64,000 nucleotides of DNA from Mycolicibacterium hodleri (lineage in GTDB: Bacteria; Actinomycetota; Actinomycetes; Mycobacteriales; Mycobacteriaceae), in contig NZ_RCZG01000009.1 in assembly GCF_006439015.1 (NCBI RefSeq), positions 126,348 to 190,347 of the forward strand, in the 5' to 3' direction. The translations under genes were made by a program, and so were the position numbers. Below are positions 7,844-15,461 of the stretch, piece after piece. The notes beneath the pieces were generated by a model that was given only the letters and a program-made list of their open reading frames with translations, was not told where the DNA came from and ran no database searches. Each line of letters begins with the position of its first letter. Position 1 is the first letter of the stretch.

Positions 7844-8851
7844 TTACAGGGTCGCGTTGAGTGCCTTGATCGGCATCTGCAGATCGTTGAGCAGCTCGAG
7901 ATCAGATTCAGCGGGACGGCCGAGGGTGGTCAGGTAATTGCCGACGATGACGGCGTTGATGCCACCGAGAATGCCCTGCTTGGCGCCAAGGTCGCCGAGG
8001 GTGATCTCGCGACCGCCGGCGAAGCGCAACATCGTGCGCGGCAAGGCCAACCGGAAGGCGGCCACGGCCTTGAGAGCCTCGGAGGCCGGGAGCACCTCGA
8101 GGTCACCGAACGGCGTCCCAGGACGCGGATTGAGGAAGTTCAGAGGCACCTCGTGCGGGTCGAGCTCGGCGAGGTTCGCGGCGAACTCGGCACGCTGTTC
8201 GAGCGACTCCCCCATCCCGAGGATGCCGCCGCAGCAGACCTCCATGCCCGCCGCGCGCACCATCTCCAGAGTGCCCCGGCGCTCCTCCCACGTGTGGGTG
8301 GTGACGACGTTGGTGAAGTATGACCGCGCCGTCTCGAGGTTGTGGTTGTAGCGGTGCACACCCATCTCGGCCAGCCGGTCGACCTGATCCTGGGTCAGCA
8401 TGCCGAGCGAGCAGGCGATCTGGATGTCGACCTCGTTGCGGATGGCTTCGATGCCCGCCGCGACCTGCGCCAGCAGGCGCTCGTCGGGTCCACGGACCGC
8501 GGCGACGATGCAGAACTCCGTCGCACCGGACTTCGCAGTCTGCTTAGCCGCCTCCACCAGGCTGGGGATGTCGAGCCACGCGCTACGCACGGGCGACGCG
8601 AAAAGCCCCGACTGAGAACAGAAATGGCAGTCCTCCGGGCAACCGCCGGTCTTGAGGCTGATGATGCCCTCGACCTCGACCTCTGGTCCGCACCACTTCA
8701 TGCGCACGTCATGGGCGAGCGCCAGCAGTTCTTCGAGCCGATCATCGGACAGCTGCAGCACTTCCAGAATCTGCTCCTGCGTCAGGCCCTCGCCTCGCTC
8801 GAGCACCTGCGCCCTGGCCAGACCCAACACATCAGTCGCCGCCTGCGTCAC
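7844..8851 (-). CDS. bioB: Biotin synthase (radical SAM)
   Basis: Inserts sulfur into dethiobiotin, the last biotin step. 335 aa from the GTG at 8851. The radical-SAM cluster motif CPEDCHFC lies near residues 71-78 after ISLKTGG; further landmarks are the YNHNLET segment and the Arg in TMLRFAGGREI near 270-280 that binds the 2Fe-2S donor cluster. The frame extends to a GTG at 8869, but an AGGAGG Shine-Dalgarno lies between the two GTGs with good spacing to 8851, which decides the start. Divergent from bioQ, with a BioQ-box-like sequence in the spacer. Confidence 0.95.
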   Translation of the reverse strand: MTQAATDVLGLARAQVLERGEGLTQEQILEVLQLSDDRLEELLALAHDVRMKWCGPEVEVEGIISLKTGGCPEDCHFCSQSGLFASPVRSAWLDIPSLVEAAKQTAKSGATEFCIVAAVRGPDERLLAQVAAGIEAIRNEVDIQIACSLGMLTQDQVDRLAEMGVHRYNHNLETARSYFTNVVTTHTWEERRGTLEMVRAAGMEVCCGGILGMGESLEQRAEFAANLAELDPHEVPLNFLNPRPGTPFGDLEVLPASEALKAVAAFRLALPRTMLRFAGGREITLGDLGAKQGILGGINAVIVGNYLTTLGRPAESDLELLNDLQMPIKALNATL

Positions 8852-8878
8852 TCCGCACTCCTCCTGCACAAAAGAACT

Positions 8879-8891
8879 TGAACGGTGTTTA
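8879..8891. promoter_or_regulatory. BioQ-box-like operator in the bioB/bioQ spacer
   Basis: TGAAC-GGT-GTTTA is an imperfect inverted repeat fitting the actinobacterial BioQ box (TGAAC-N3-GTT..). It is 11 bp upstream of the bioQ GTG and 28 bp upstream of the bioB GTG. The minus-strand string CGTTCAAGTTCT that includes one half-site also occurs upstream of bioF. A -10-like TAGGCT (8890-8895) overlaps it for a leaderless bioQ transcript. Confidence 0.7.
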
Positions 8892-8901
8892 GGCTACAGG
8901 G

Positions 8902-9525
8902 GTGCAACTGCATCGACGTGATGTGGTCGACAAGGCCACCCAGCTTCTCGACGACTATGGAATCGCCGATCTGACGATGCGGCGGCTCGCCCGCGAGCTC
9001 GGTGTCACCCCCGGTGCGCTCTACTGGCACTTCGCCGACAAGCAGGCCCTGTTGGGGGCGGTAGCCGACCGCATCCTCGAGCCAGCCGTGGGGACGATCG
9101 AGCACGGGCGGTGGGCGCTACGCATCCATGACCTCTGCGTGCGTCTGCGCAACGCTCTCCTGTCAGCCACCGACGGCGCCGAGCTCGTCTCCGCGAGTTT
9201 CGCCGCGGGAAGGTCCGAGCGGATGGCCGAGATCCTGCAACGGCTCGACGCCGCCGCGGCCGAGGCCGGGATAGAGCCGCCGAACGCCGATCTGGCGGCG
9301 CGGACGGTCCTCTACTACGTGCTCGGCTTCACCGCGGACGAGCAGTCCCGCCTGCAGTGGGACGCCGCGGGAGCGCTGTCGGAGGACCAGTCGGTCATGT
9401 CGACGAATCCCAACGCCCGCTTCACCTTTGGGTTGGCGCTCTTGGTCGATGGAATCGCCGCACAATACGTCGTCCGCTCAGGCGATCACGGTATCGACCC
9501 TGGCGTCGCCGTCCCAGCGTCGTAA
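8902..9525 (+). CDS. bioQ: TetR-family biotin regulator
   Basis: 207 aa. The N-terminal helix-turn-helix is textbook TetR: LLDDYGIADLTMRRLARELGVTPGALYWHFADKQALL at about 12-48. The C-terminal ligand domain is alpha-helical with no recognisable motif. The assignment to BioQ rests on divergence from bioB, location between bioB and bioD-bioF-bioA, and BioQ-box-like sites at both biotin promoters; BioQ is known from Corynebacterium and M. smegmatis and is missing from M. tuberculosis, where prophage phiRv1 occupies this interval. GTG start at 8902, only about 7 nt from a -10-like hexamer, suggests a leaderless mRNA. The last 48 nt overlap the convergent phosphoesterase gene. Confidence 0.85.
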   Translation: MQLHRRDVVDKATQLLDDYGIADLTMRRLARELGVTPGALYWHFADKQALLGAVADRILEPAVGTIEHGRWALRIHDLCVRLRNALLSATDGAELVSASFAAGRSERMAEILQRLDAAAAEAGIEPPNADLAARTVLYYVLGFTADEQSRLQWDAAGALSEDQSVMSTNPNARFTFGLALLVDGIAAQYVVRSGDHGIDPGVAVPAS

Positions 9526-9996
9526 GCCCGCGAACGTTCCCGGGATGTCGTCGGCATCGATCGCCTCGAGCGCTGCAGCGAGGTCGGCGGGCGCCAGTCG
9601 TCGAGCCAGCGTCACGTGCGGAGACCAATGCCCGGGACGCGCGTGCGCAAACGGCGCCGACGGCAGATGGGGCGCGCAGATCGAGTCGACGGATCGGTGC
9701 AACCGCAGAAGTTCCGCGGTGGGCACGATCAGTCGAGCCAGGGTGACCGACTTTCGCCCGAAGATCAGCGGCGCACCGATGAGGCAGTCCAGCGGCAACT
9801 GCCGACCGGGTTCCCGCAACGTCGCGTCGACGGCAGAATCGATGCGCTGCGCCACCGAGAGCGTGACGTGGGGACGATTGCTCGGCGACGTGTGGTTCGC
9901 CTGACTTGGCAGACCAGCATCGGCGAGCGCACTCCACTGTCGACGGATGGCTGCGTCGGTGTTCTCGTCGAACAGCAATTCGACGGAGTGGGCCAT
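9478..9996 (-). CDS. 2'-5' RNA ligase / 2H phosphoesterase-family protein
   Basis: 172 aa with the paired H-x-T motifs of the 2H phosphoesterase superfamily: PHVTLSV near 43-48 and PHVTLAR near 126-132, each in a symmetric lobe. The protein starts MAHSVELLFDENTDAAIRRQW, the usual LigT-like first strand and helix. Substrate is unknown; LigT relatives act on RNA ends or cyclic phosphates. It lies directly downstream of bioD (2-nt gap) and so is probably part of the bioF-bioD transcript, although no role in biotin synthesis is evident. Its 3' end overlaps bioQ antisense by 48 nt. Confidence 0.85.
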   Translation of the reverse strand: MAHSVELLFDENTDAAIRRQWSALADAGLPSQANHTSPSNRPHVTLSVAQRIDSAVDATLREPGRQLPLDCLIGAPLIFGRKSVTLARLIVPTAELLRLHRSVDSICAPHLPSAPFAHARPGHWSPHVTLARRLAPADLAAALEAIDADDIPGTFAGLRRWDGDARVDTVIA

Positions 9997-9998
9997 GC

Positions 9999-10682
9999 TC
10001 AGAGACTCCGCACCCAGTCACCGACGAATGCGCCTGCACTCAGTTCGGCGAAGGCCAGAGGCGTCAACGCTCCCGCGGCGGCAGGCAGCGCCGCGCGGAC
10101 GGGAGCGATGCGATCGAGGGCTACGCGATTCGACGTCTCGGCTGGCCCAGGATTCGGCGGCCAGGAGCCGATCACCAGGCCCGCACACGGAATACTCCAC
10201 GCCGCAAGCGATTCCACGGTCAATGTAGCGTGGTTGAGCGTACCCAACCCCGCTCTGGCGACGACCAGCACGGTGGCGTCCAGGTCGGTCGCCAGATCCC
10301 GTAGCGTGACGCCGTCGTCGCCATCCCTGCCGATCTCCACGAGTAGTCCGCCGGCACCCTCGACGAGCACCAACCGGCCGGGACGGACGAGCCCGGTGAC
10401 GAGGGCGACCAGTTCGGCACGCGTCGGAAGCGGTAGCCCCGCTCGGTCTGCGGCGGCAACCGGGGCGAGCGGCTCGGGATAACGCCACCCCGAGACAAGC
10501 GCTTCGACGCCGGAGAGTCGTGCCACCTCGCCAAGGTCGTCATCGCCGTCGGCGGCCCCCGTCTGCACGGGCTTGCAGACCGCGACGTCGATGCCGGCCA
10601 GCCGGGCACAGCATGCCAGCGCCGCAGTCGCGATGGTCTTGCCGACACCGGTATCCGTGCCGGTGATCAGGACGATGCTCAC
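9999..10682 (-). CDS. bioD: Dethiobiotin synthetase
   Basis: ATP-dependent ring closure of 7,8-diaminononanoate with CO2 to dethiobiotin. 227 aa from a GTG at 10682. The P-loop GTDTGVGKT is at about 7-15; KPVQTG near 37-42 and VEGAGGLLVEI near 109-119 are further family motifs. The GTG overlaps the bioF stop by 4 nt (GTGA), fixing the start; the longer frame to 10841 is inside bioF. Second gene of bioF-bioD-(2H phosphoesterase). Confidence 0.95.
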   Translation of the reverse strand: MSIVLITGTDTGVGKTIATAALACCARLAGIDVAVCKPVQTGAADGDDDLGEVARLSGVEALVSGWRYPEPLAPVAAADRAGLPLPTRAELVALVTGLVRPGRLVLVEGAGGLLVEIGRDGDDGVTLRDLATDLDATVLVVARAGLGTLNHATLTVESLAAWSIPCAGLVIGSWPPNPGPAETSNRVALDRIAPVRAALPAAAGALTPLAFAELSAGAFVGDWVRSL

Positions 10683-11833
10683 CGTCGTCGTGCCGCGTCG
10701 AGAACTTCCGTCAACACGCGACCAGCCGCGTCGAGGTCTTCGGACGACAGGGAGGCACGCGCGGTGAGGCGCAATCGCGAGGTGCCCGCGGGCACCGTGG
10801 GCGGGCGGAAGCAGCCGACCCGAACGCCGCGATCGAGGCACGCCGTGGCCGCTTCCAACGCCACCTCCGGCTCACCGAGGACGACCGACACCACTGCCGA
10901 TTCTGGCACCTCGGCGACGCCACACGTCTTGGCGAGTCGGGCTGCGTGCTGAAGCACCGCCCCGGGCCGCCATGGTTCGTCGATCAACACCTCGAGCGCC
11001 GCCAACGCCGCTCCAACGGCGGCGGGAGCGAGGCCGGTGTCGAAGATGAACGGTCGCGCGGCGTCGATGAGGTGGGCGCGCACGGCAGCGGGTCCGAGCA
11101 CGACGCCACCCTGACTGCCCAGCGCCTTGGAGAGGGTCGTCGTGAACACCACGTCGGGTGCACCCGCGAGGCCCACCTCGTGCACCAACCCTCGTCCCCC
11201 GCCACCGCGCACCCCGAGACCGTGCGCCTCGTCGACGATCAGAAGGGCACCGTGGCGACGGCACACGGCATGCAGCGCATGCAGCGGGGCCAGCACGCCG
11301 TCGGCACTGAAGACGGAGTCGGTGACCACCACCGCCCGTTCTTCGGTACGAGCGCGCAGCGCGGCCTCGACCGCATCGACGTCGCGGTGCGGTGTCACCA
11401 CCACGCGCGCCTTGGACAGACGGCAGGCGTCGACCAGCGACGCGTGGGTCAGTGCGTCGGAGACCAGCAGTGATCCAATGCCTGAAAGGGCCACCACGGC
11501 ACCGAGATTCGCCGTGTATCCGGAGGAGAAGACCAGGGCGGCCTCGGCGCCGACGAAGTCGGCCAACTTGGCCTCGAAGGACTCGTGCAGCTCGGTGTTG
11601 CCCGTGACCAGACGAGAACCCGTCGATCCTGCGCCCCAGGTGCGAAGGGCCGCGACGCCACGGTCGATGACGTGGGGATGTTGCGAGAGGCCCAGGTAGT
11701 CATTGGACGCCAGGTCCAGATGGGTCCCGATGGGCGGACGGGACCTCAATACCCGCCGCAGCCCTGCGGCGCGACGCTGCTGCTCGACGTCGTCAAGCCA
11801 CGCCAGCGGCGAGAGTCCTGCGCGTGTCGACAC
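10679..11833 (-). CDS. bioF: 8-amino-7-oxononanoate synthase
   Basis: PLP enzyme condensing pimeloyl-ACP or pimeloyl-CoA with L-alanine. 384 aa. DLASNDYLGLSQHP near 39-52, GSTGSRLVTGN near 69-79, the DEAHGLGVRG cofactor segment near 197-206 and TTLSKALGSQGG with the PLP-binding Lys (about residue 234) are diagnostic of alpha-oxoamine synthases. GTG start at 11833; a nearer upstream ATG is out of frame. A perfect BioQ-type palindrome lies 30 nt upstream, at the bioA stop codon, so bioF-bioD may have their own BioQ-controlled promoter within the cluster. Confidence 0.95.
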   Translation of the reverse strand: MSTRAGLSPLAWLDDVEQQRRAAGLRRVLRSRPPIGTHLDLASNDYLGLSQHPHVIDRGVAALRTWGAGSTGSRLVTGNTELHESFEAKLADFVGAEAALVFSSGYTANLGAVVALSGIGSLLVSDALTHASLVDACRLSKARVVVTPHRDVDAVEAALRARTEERAVVVTDSVFSADGVLAPLHALHAVCRRHGALLIVDEAHGLGVRGGGGRGLVHEVGLAGAPDVVFTTTLSKALGSQGGVVLGPAAVRAHLIDAARPFIFDTGLAPAAVGAALAALEVLIDEPWRPGAVLQHAARLAKTCGVAEVPESAVVSVVLGEPEVALEAATACLDRGVRVGCFRPPTVPAGTSRLRLTARASLSSEDLDAAGRVLTEVLDAARRR

Positions 11834-11862
11834 CGATGCATCCCTTGATACCGAGGAGAACT

Positions 11863-11875
11863 TGAACGCCGTTCA
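11863..11875. promoter_or_regulatory. BioQ-type operator overlapping the bioA stop codon
   Basis: TGAAC-GCC-GTTCA, a perfect inverted repeat with a 3-nt spacer. Its right three bases are the bioA stop codon on the minus strand. It lies 30 nt upstream of the bioF GTG and shares the minus-strand string CGTTCAAGTTCT with the bioB promoter region. No comparable sequence is seen upstream of bioA. Confidence 0.8.
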
Positions 11876-13165
11876 GGTTAGCGCACGCGCTACGCCCACC
11901 ATCGCCGAGCCGATCCGCGCAACCTCGTCGGGCGTGCACACGTACGGCGGCATCGCATACACGAGATTGCGGAACGGACGCAGCCACACGCCGTGTTGCA
12001 GACCTGCCGCCGTGGCCACCGCCATGTCCACCGGTTGCCGCATCTCGATCACGCCGATCGCGCCGAGGACTCGTACGTCGGCGACCCCTGCCAGCTCACG
12101 CGCCGGCGCCAGCCCGGCCGTCAGGCCCGACTCGATCCCGCGTACCCGCTGCCGCCAGTCCTGGCCGAGCAGCAATTCGACCGACGCCACCGACACCGCG
12201 CACGCGAGCGCGTTGGCCATGAACGTCGGTCCGTGCATCAGCGCGCCAGGCTCACCGGCGCTGATGGTGTCGGCGATCTCCGTCGTACACAGCGTCGCGG
12301 CCAGCGTGACGTATCCACCGGTCAGCGCCTTGCCTACGCACATGATGTCGGGCCGGACGTCGACGTGGTCGGCGGCGAACAGCTCGCCCGTCCTGCCGAA
12401 CCCCGTGGCGATCTCGTCGAAGATCAGCAGCACGTCATGCCGGGTGCATGCAGCCCGAAGGTCGACCAGATAACGGGGGTCGTGGAAACGCATGCCGCCC
12501 GCCCCCTGAACCACCGGTTCGACGATGACGGCCGCCAGCTCGTGGGCGTGTGCGGCGAGTTGGTCCTCGAACGCCGCGCTGTAGGCGGGGTCGTACTCGC
12601 TGGGCACCTGCGGCGCGAACACCTGAGCCGATAGAACGTCCGTCCAGATCGAATGCATGCCGCCGTCGGGGTCGCACACGCTCATCGGAGTGAACGTGTC
12701 GCCGTGATAGCCGCCGCGCCAGGTCATCAACCGGTATTTCGCGGGCTTGTCCCGACTGCGCTGGAACTGCAGCGCCATCTTCGCGGCGACTTCGACCGCC
12801 ACCGAGCCCGAGTCGCTGAAGAAGACGGTGTCCAGGCCGTCGGGGGTGATCTGTACCAACAGCTGCGCCAGACGCGCCGCCGGCTCGTGGGTCAGCCCGC
12901 CGAACATCACGTGGTTCATCGTCGCGAGCTGCCTGCTGATGGCTGCGTCCAGGACGGGGTGGCCGTGCCCGTGAATCGCCGTCCACCACGAGCTCATCGC
13001 GTCGATCACCTCGACCGGCCGCCCGCCATCGATGACGGTCAGCAACGTGCCGCGCGCCGCGACCGCCACCACGGGTGGTAGGGCGTCGGCTGAGATCTTG
13101 CTGTACGGATGCCATACGTGCGCGGCGTCGATGGCGCTGATCTGGTCAGGCGTCAGCGGCGGCAT
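11873..13165 (-). CDS. bioA: Adenosylmethionine-8-amino-7-oxononanoate aminotransferase
   Basis: PLP class III aminotransferase using SAM as amino donor to form 7,8-diaminononanoate. About 430 aa from ATG 13165 (MPPLTPDQISAIDAAHVWHPYS), which aligns with known BioA starts and has a purine-rich GGGGAAGGTGG ahead of it; GTG 13198 and ATG 13195 are in-frame alternatives. Landmarks: SSWWTAIHGHGHP near 57-69, FSDSGSVAVE near 111, YHGDTFTPMSVCDPDGGMH near 148, LIFDEIATGFGRTGE near 244 and VGKALTGGY near 275 with the PLP Lys. Divergent from the acyltransferase gene. Confidence 0.95.
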   Translation of the reverse strand: MPPLTPDQISAIDAAHVWHPYSKISADALPPVVAVAARGTLLTVIDGGRPVEVIDAMSSWWTAIHGHGHPVLDAAISRQLATMNHVMFGGLTHEPAARLAQLLVQITPDGLDTVFFSDSGSVAVEVAAKMALQFQRSRDKPAKYRLMTWRGGYHGDTFTPMSVCDPDGGMHSIWTDVLSAQVFAPQVPSEYDPAYSAAFEDQLAAHAHELAAVIVEPVVQGAGGMRFHDPRYLVDLRAACTRHDVLLIFDEIATGFGRTGELFAADHVDVRPDIMCVGKALTGGYVTLAATLCTTEIADTISAGEPGALMHGPTFMANALACAVSVASVELLLGQDWRQRVRGIESGLTAGLAPARELAGVADVRVLGAIGVIEMRQPVDMAVATAAGLQHGVWLRPFRNLVYAMPPYVCTPDEVARIGSAMVGVARALT

Positions 13166-13242
13166 GGAACCACCTTCCCCCGGGTGAGCGCTCATCACAA
13201 AACGGCCTTATCGCCGTGTGTTGGGTAGATTGTCCGACGACC

Positions 13243-15432
13243 ATGTTGACGCTCTCCCCTGCCCGGACGGTCCCCGACACCAGATCCGGTGCCACTCAGC
13301 ACGCCGTGATGGGCACCCGGGCGTCCGGCTTCTACCGGCACGATCTCGACGGGCTTCGCGGCGTCGCCATCGCGCTGGTCGCCGTATTCCACATCTGGTT
13401 CGGCAGGGTGTCGGGCGGCGTCGACGTATTCCTCGCGCTCTCGGGCTTCTTCTTCGGCGGCCGGCTGCTGCGCACCGCGCTGACCTCGGGGTCGTCGTTG
13501 TCCCCGGTTCCCGAATTGAAGCGGCTAGTCCGTCGATTGCTGCCGGCACTGGTCGTGGTCCTGGCCGTCTCTGCCGTCCTCACGATCCTCATCCAGCCCG
13601 AGACCCGCTGGGAGACCTTCGCCGATCAAAGCCTCGCCAGCCTCGGCTACTACCAGAACTGGGAGCTGGCGAACACGGCGTCGAACTATCTCCGCGCGGG
13701 AGAGGCCGTCAGTCCCCTGCAACACATCTGGTCGATGTCGGTGCAGGGGCAGTTCTACATCGCCTTCCTCGCGCTGATCTTCGGGTTCGCCTACCTGCTG
13801 CGCAGTCGGCTGCGGTCGCGTACCAGGCCCGCGTTGATCCTCTTGCTCAGCGCGCTGACGATCGCATCGTTCGTCTACGCCATCATCGCGCACGCCGCGG
13901 ACCCCTCGACGGCGTACTACAACAGCTTCGCCCGTGGCTGGGAACTGCTGGTGGGTGCCCTGGTGGGTGCACTGGTGCCACGCGTGAGGTGCCCACGGTG
14001 GTTGCGCTCGACGCTCGCCGTGGTGGCATTGGCGGCAATCCTGTCGTGCGGCGCCTTCATCGACGGCGTGAAGGAGTTCCCGGGACCGTGGGCGTTGGTG
14101 CCGGTGGGCGCGACGGTGCTGTTCATCCTCAGTGGCGCCAATCGGATGGCCGACCCGCACCTGTCCGCCACCAACGGCCGGTTGCCCGCGGTCAGCCGAC
14201 TGCTGGCGACGAAGCCATTCGTGTCGCTGGGCTCGATGGCCTACTCGCTCTACCTGTGGCACTGGCCGCTGCTGATCTTTTGGTTGGCCTATTCGGGGCA
14301 CACGCACGCGAACTTCCTCGAGGGCGCCATCGTCCTCTTGGTGTCCGGCCTGCTGGCCTGGTTGACGACGACCTTCATCGAGGAACCCCTGCGCCTACGC
14401 GGATCGGCGGCTGCCCAATCCGCGCCGAAGCAGGCCAACGTCATTCCGCTGCGGACGCGACTACGGCGGCCGACCATCGTGCTGGGCTCCGTAGTCACCC
14501 TCCTCGGCGTGGCGCTGACTGCGACGTCGTTCACCTGGCGTGAGCACATGACCATCCAGCGCGCGAACGGCAAGGAGCTGGCCGGACTTTCATCGCGTGA
14601 CTACCCGGGCGCCCGCGCCCTGATCAACCACGTCCGGGTGCCCAAGCTGCCGATGCGCCCTACGGTGCTCGAGGCCAAGGACGACGTCCCCGTCTCCACG
14701 ACGCAGGGCTGTATCGGCGACTTCGATGACGTCGACGTGATCAACTGCACGTACGGCGACGACTCGGCGACGCGGACCATCGCCGTGGCAGGAGGGTCGC
14801 ACGCCGAACACTGGATCACCGCACTGGACCTCCTGGGCCGAATGCATCACTTCAAGGTGGTGACCTACCTGAAGATGGGTTGTCCGCTGACCACCGAGGA
14901 GAACCCGCTCGTCATGGGCGACAACCGTCCCTACCCCAGGTGCCGAGAATGGAATCAGAAGGTGATGCCCAGGCTGGTCGCCGACCATCCCGACTACGTC
15001 TTCACCACGTCCACCCGACCGTGGAACATCAGGGACGGCGACGTCATGCCGAGCTTCTACGTTGGCATCTGGCAGGACTTCGCGGACGCACGCATTCCCA
15101 TCCTGGCGATGCGCGACACCCCGTGGCTAGTGAAGGACGGAAAACCCTTCTTCCCCGCCGACTGCCTCGCCGACGGCGGTGACGCCATCTCCTGCGGCAT
15201 CAAGCGCTCCGAGGTACTGTCCAGCCACAATCCGACCTTGGATTTCGTCGCGCGCTTCCCGATGCTGAAGCCGCTCGACATGAGCGATGCGGTGTGCCGC
15301 CAGGACTACTGCCGCGCAGTGGAGGGAAATGTGTTGCTGTATCACGATTCTCACCACATCTCGGCAACCTACATGCGCACCATGACCAACGAACTGGGAC
15401 GTCAAATCGCCGCCGCCACCGGGTGGTGGTGA
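13243..15432 (+). CDS. Membrane O-acyltransferase with C-terminal SGNH domain (Rv1565c type)
   Basis: 729 aa. Residues about 25-400 form an acyltransferase-3 membrane domain (FYRHDLDGLRGVAIALVAVFHIW start with the catalytic-type R/H region, then around ten helices including YSLYLWHWPLLIFW). The C-terminal ~330 residues are an extracytoplasmic SGNH-like domain: VAGGSHAEHW near 510 (nucleophile Ser) and HDSHH near 705 (Asp/His). This OafA/YrhL-like architecture acetylates or acylates envelope glycans or lipids; the substrate is unknown. Start at ATG 13243 is preferred over GTG 13216; an internal ATG at 13309 (MGTRASGFYRH) is also possible. It precedes treX by 29 nt. Confidence 0.85.
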   Translation: MLTLSPARTVPDTRSGATQHAVMGTRASGFYRHDLDGLRGVAIALVAVFHIWFGRVSGGVDVFLALSGFFFGGRLLRTALTSGSSLSPVPELKRLVRRLLPALVVVLAVSAVLTILIQPETRWETFADQSLASLGYYQNWELANTASNYLRAGEAVSPLQHIWSMSVQGQFYIAFLALIFGFAYLLRSRLRSRTRPALILLLSALTIASFVYAIIAHAADPSTAYYNSFARGWELLVGALVGALVPRVRCPRWLRSTLAVVALAAILSCGAFIDGVKEFPGPWALVPVGATVLFILSGANRMADPHLSATNGRLPAVSRLLATKPFVSLGSMAYSLYLWHWPLLIFWLAYSGHTHANFLEGAIVLLVSGLLAWLTTTFIEEPLRLRGSAAAQSAPKQANVIPLRTRLRRPTIVLGSVVTLLGVALTATSFTWREHMTIQRANGKELAGLSSRDYPGARALINHVRVPKLPMRPTVLEAKDDVPVSTTQGCIGDFDDVDVINCTYGDDSATRTIAVAGGSHAEHWITALDLLGRMHHFKVVTYLKMGCPLTTEENPLVMGDNRPYPRCREWNQKVMPRLVADHPDYVFTTSTRPWNIRDGDVMPSFYVGIWQDFADARIPILAMRDTPWLVKDGKPFFPADCLADGGDAISCGIKRSEVLSSHNPTLDFVARFPMLKPLDMSDAVCRQDYCRAVEGNVLLYHDSHHISATYMRTMTNELGRQIAAATGWW

Positions 15433-15461
15433 ATGCCCGCCGACGTGAGGAGGCGTTAGGG

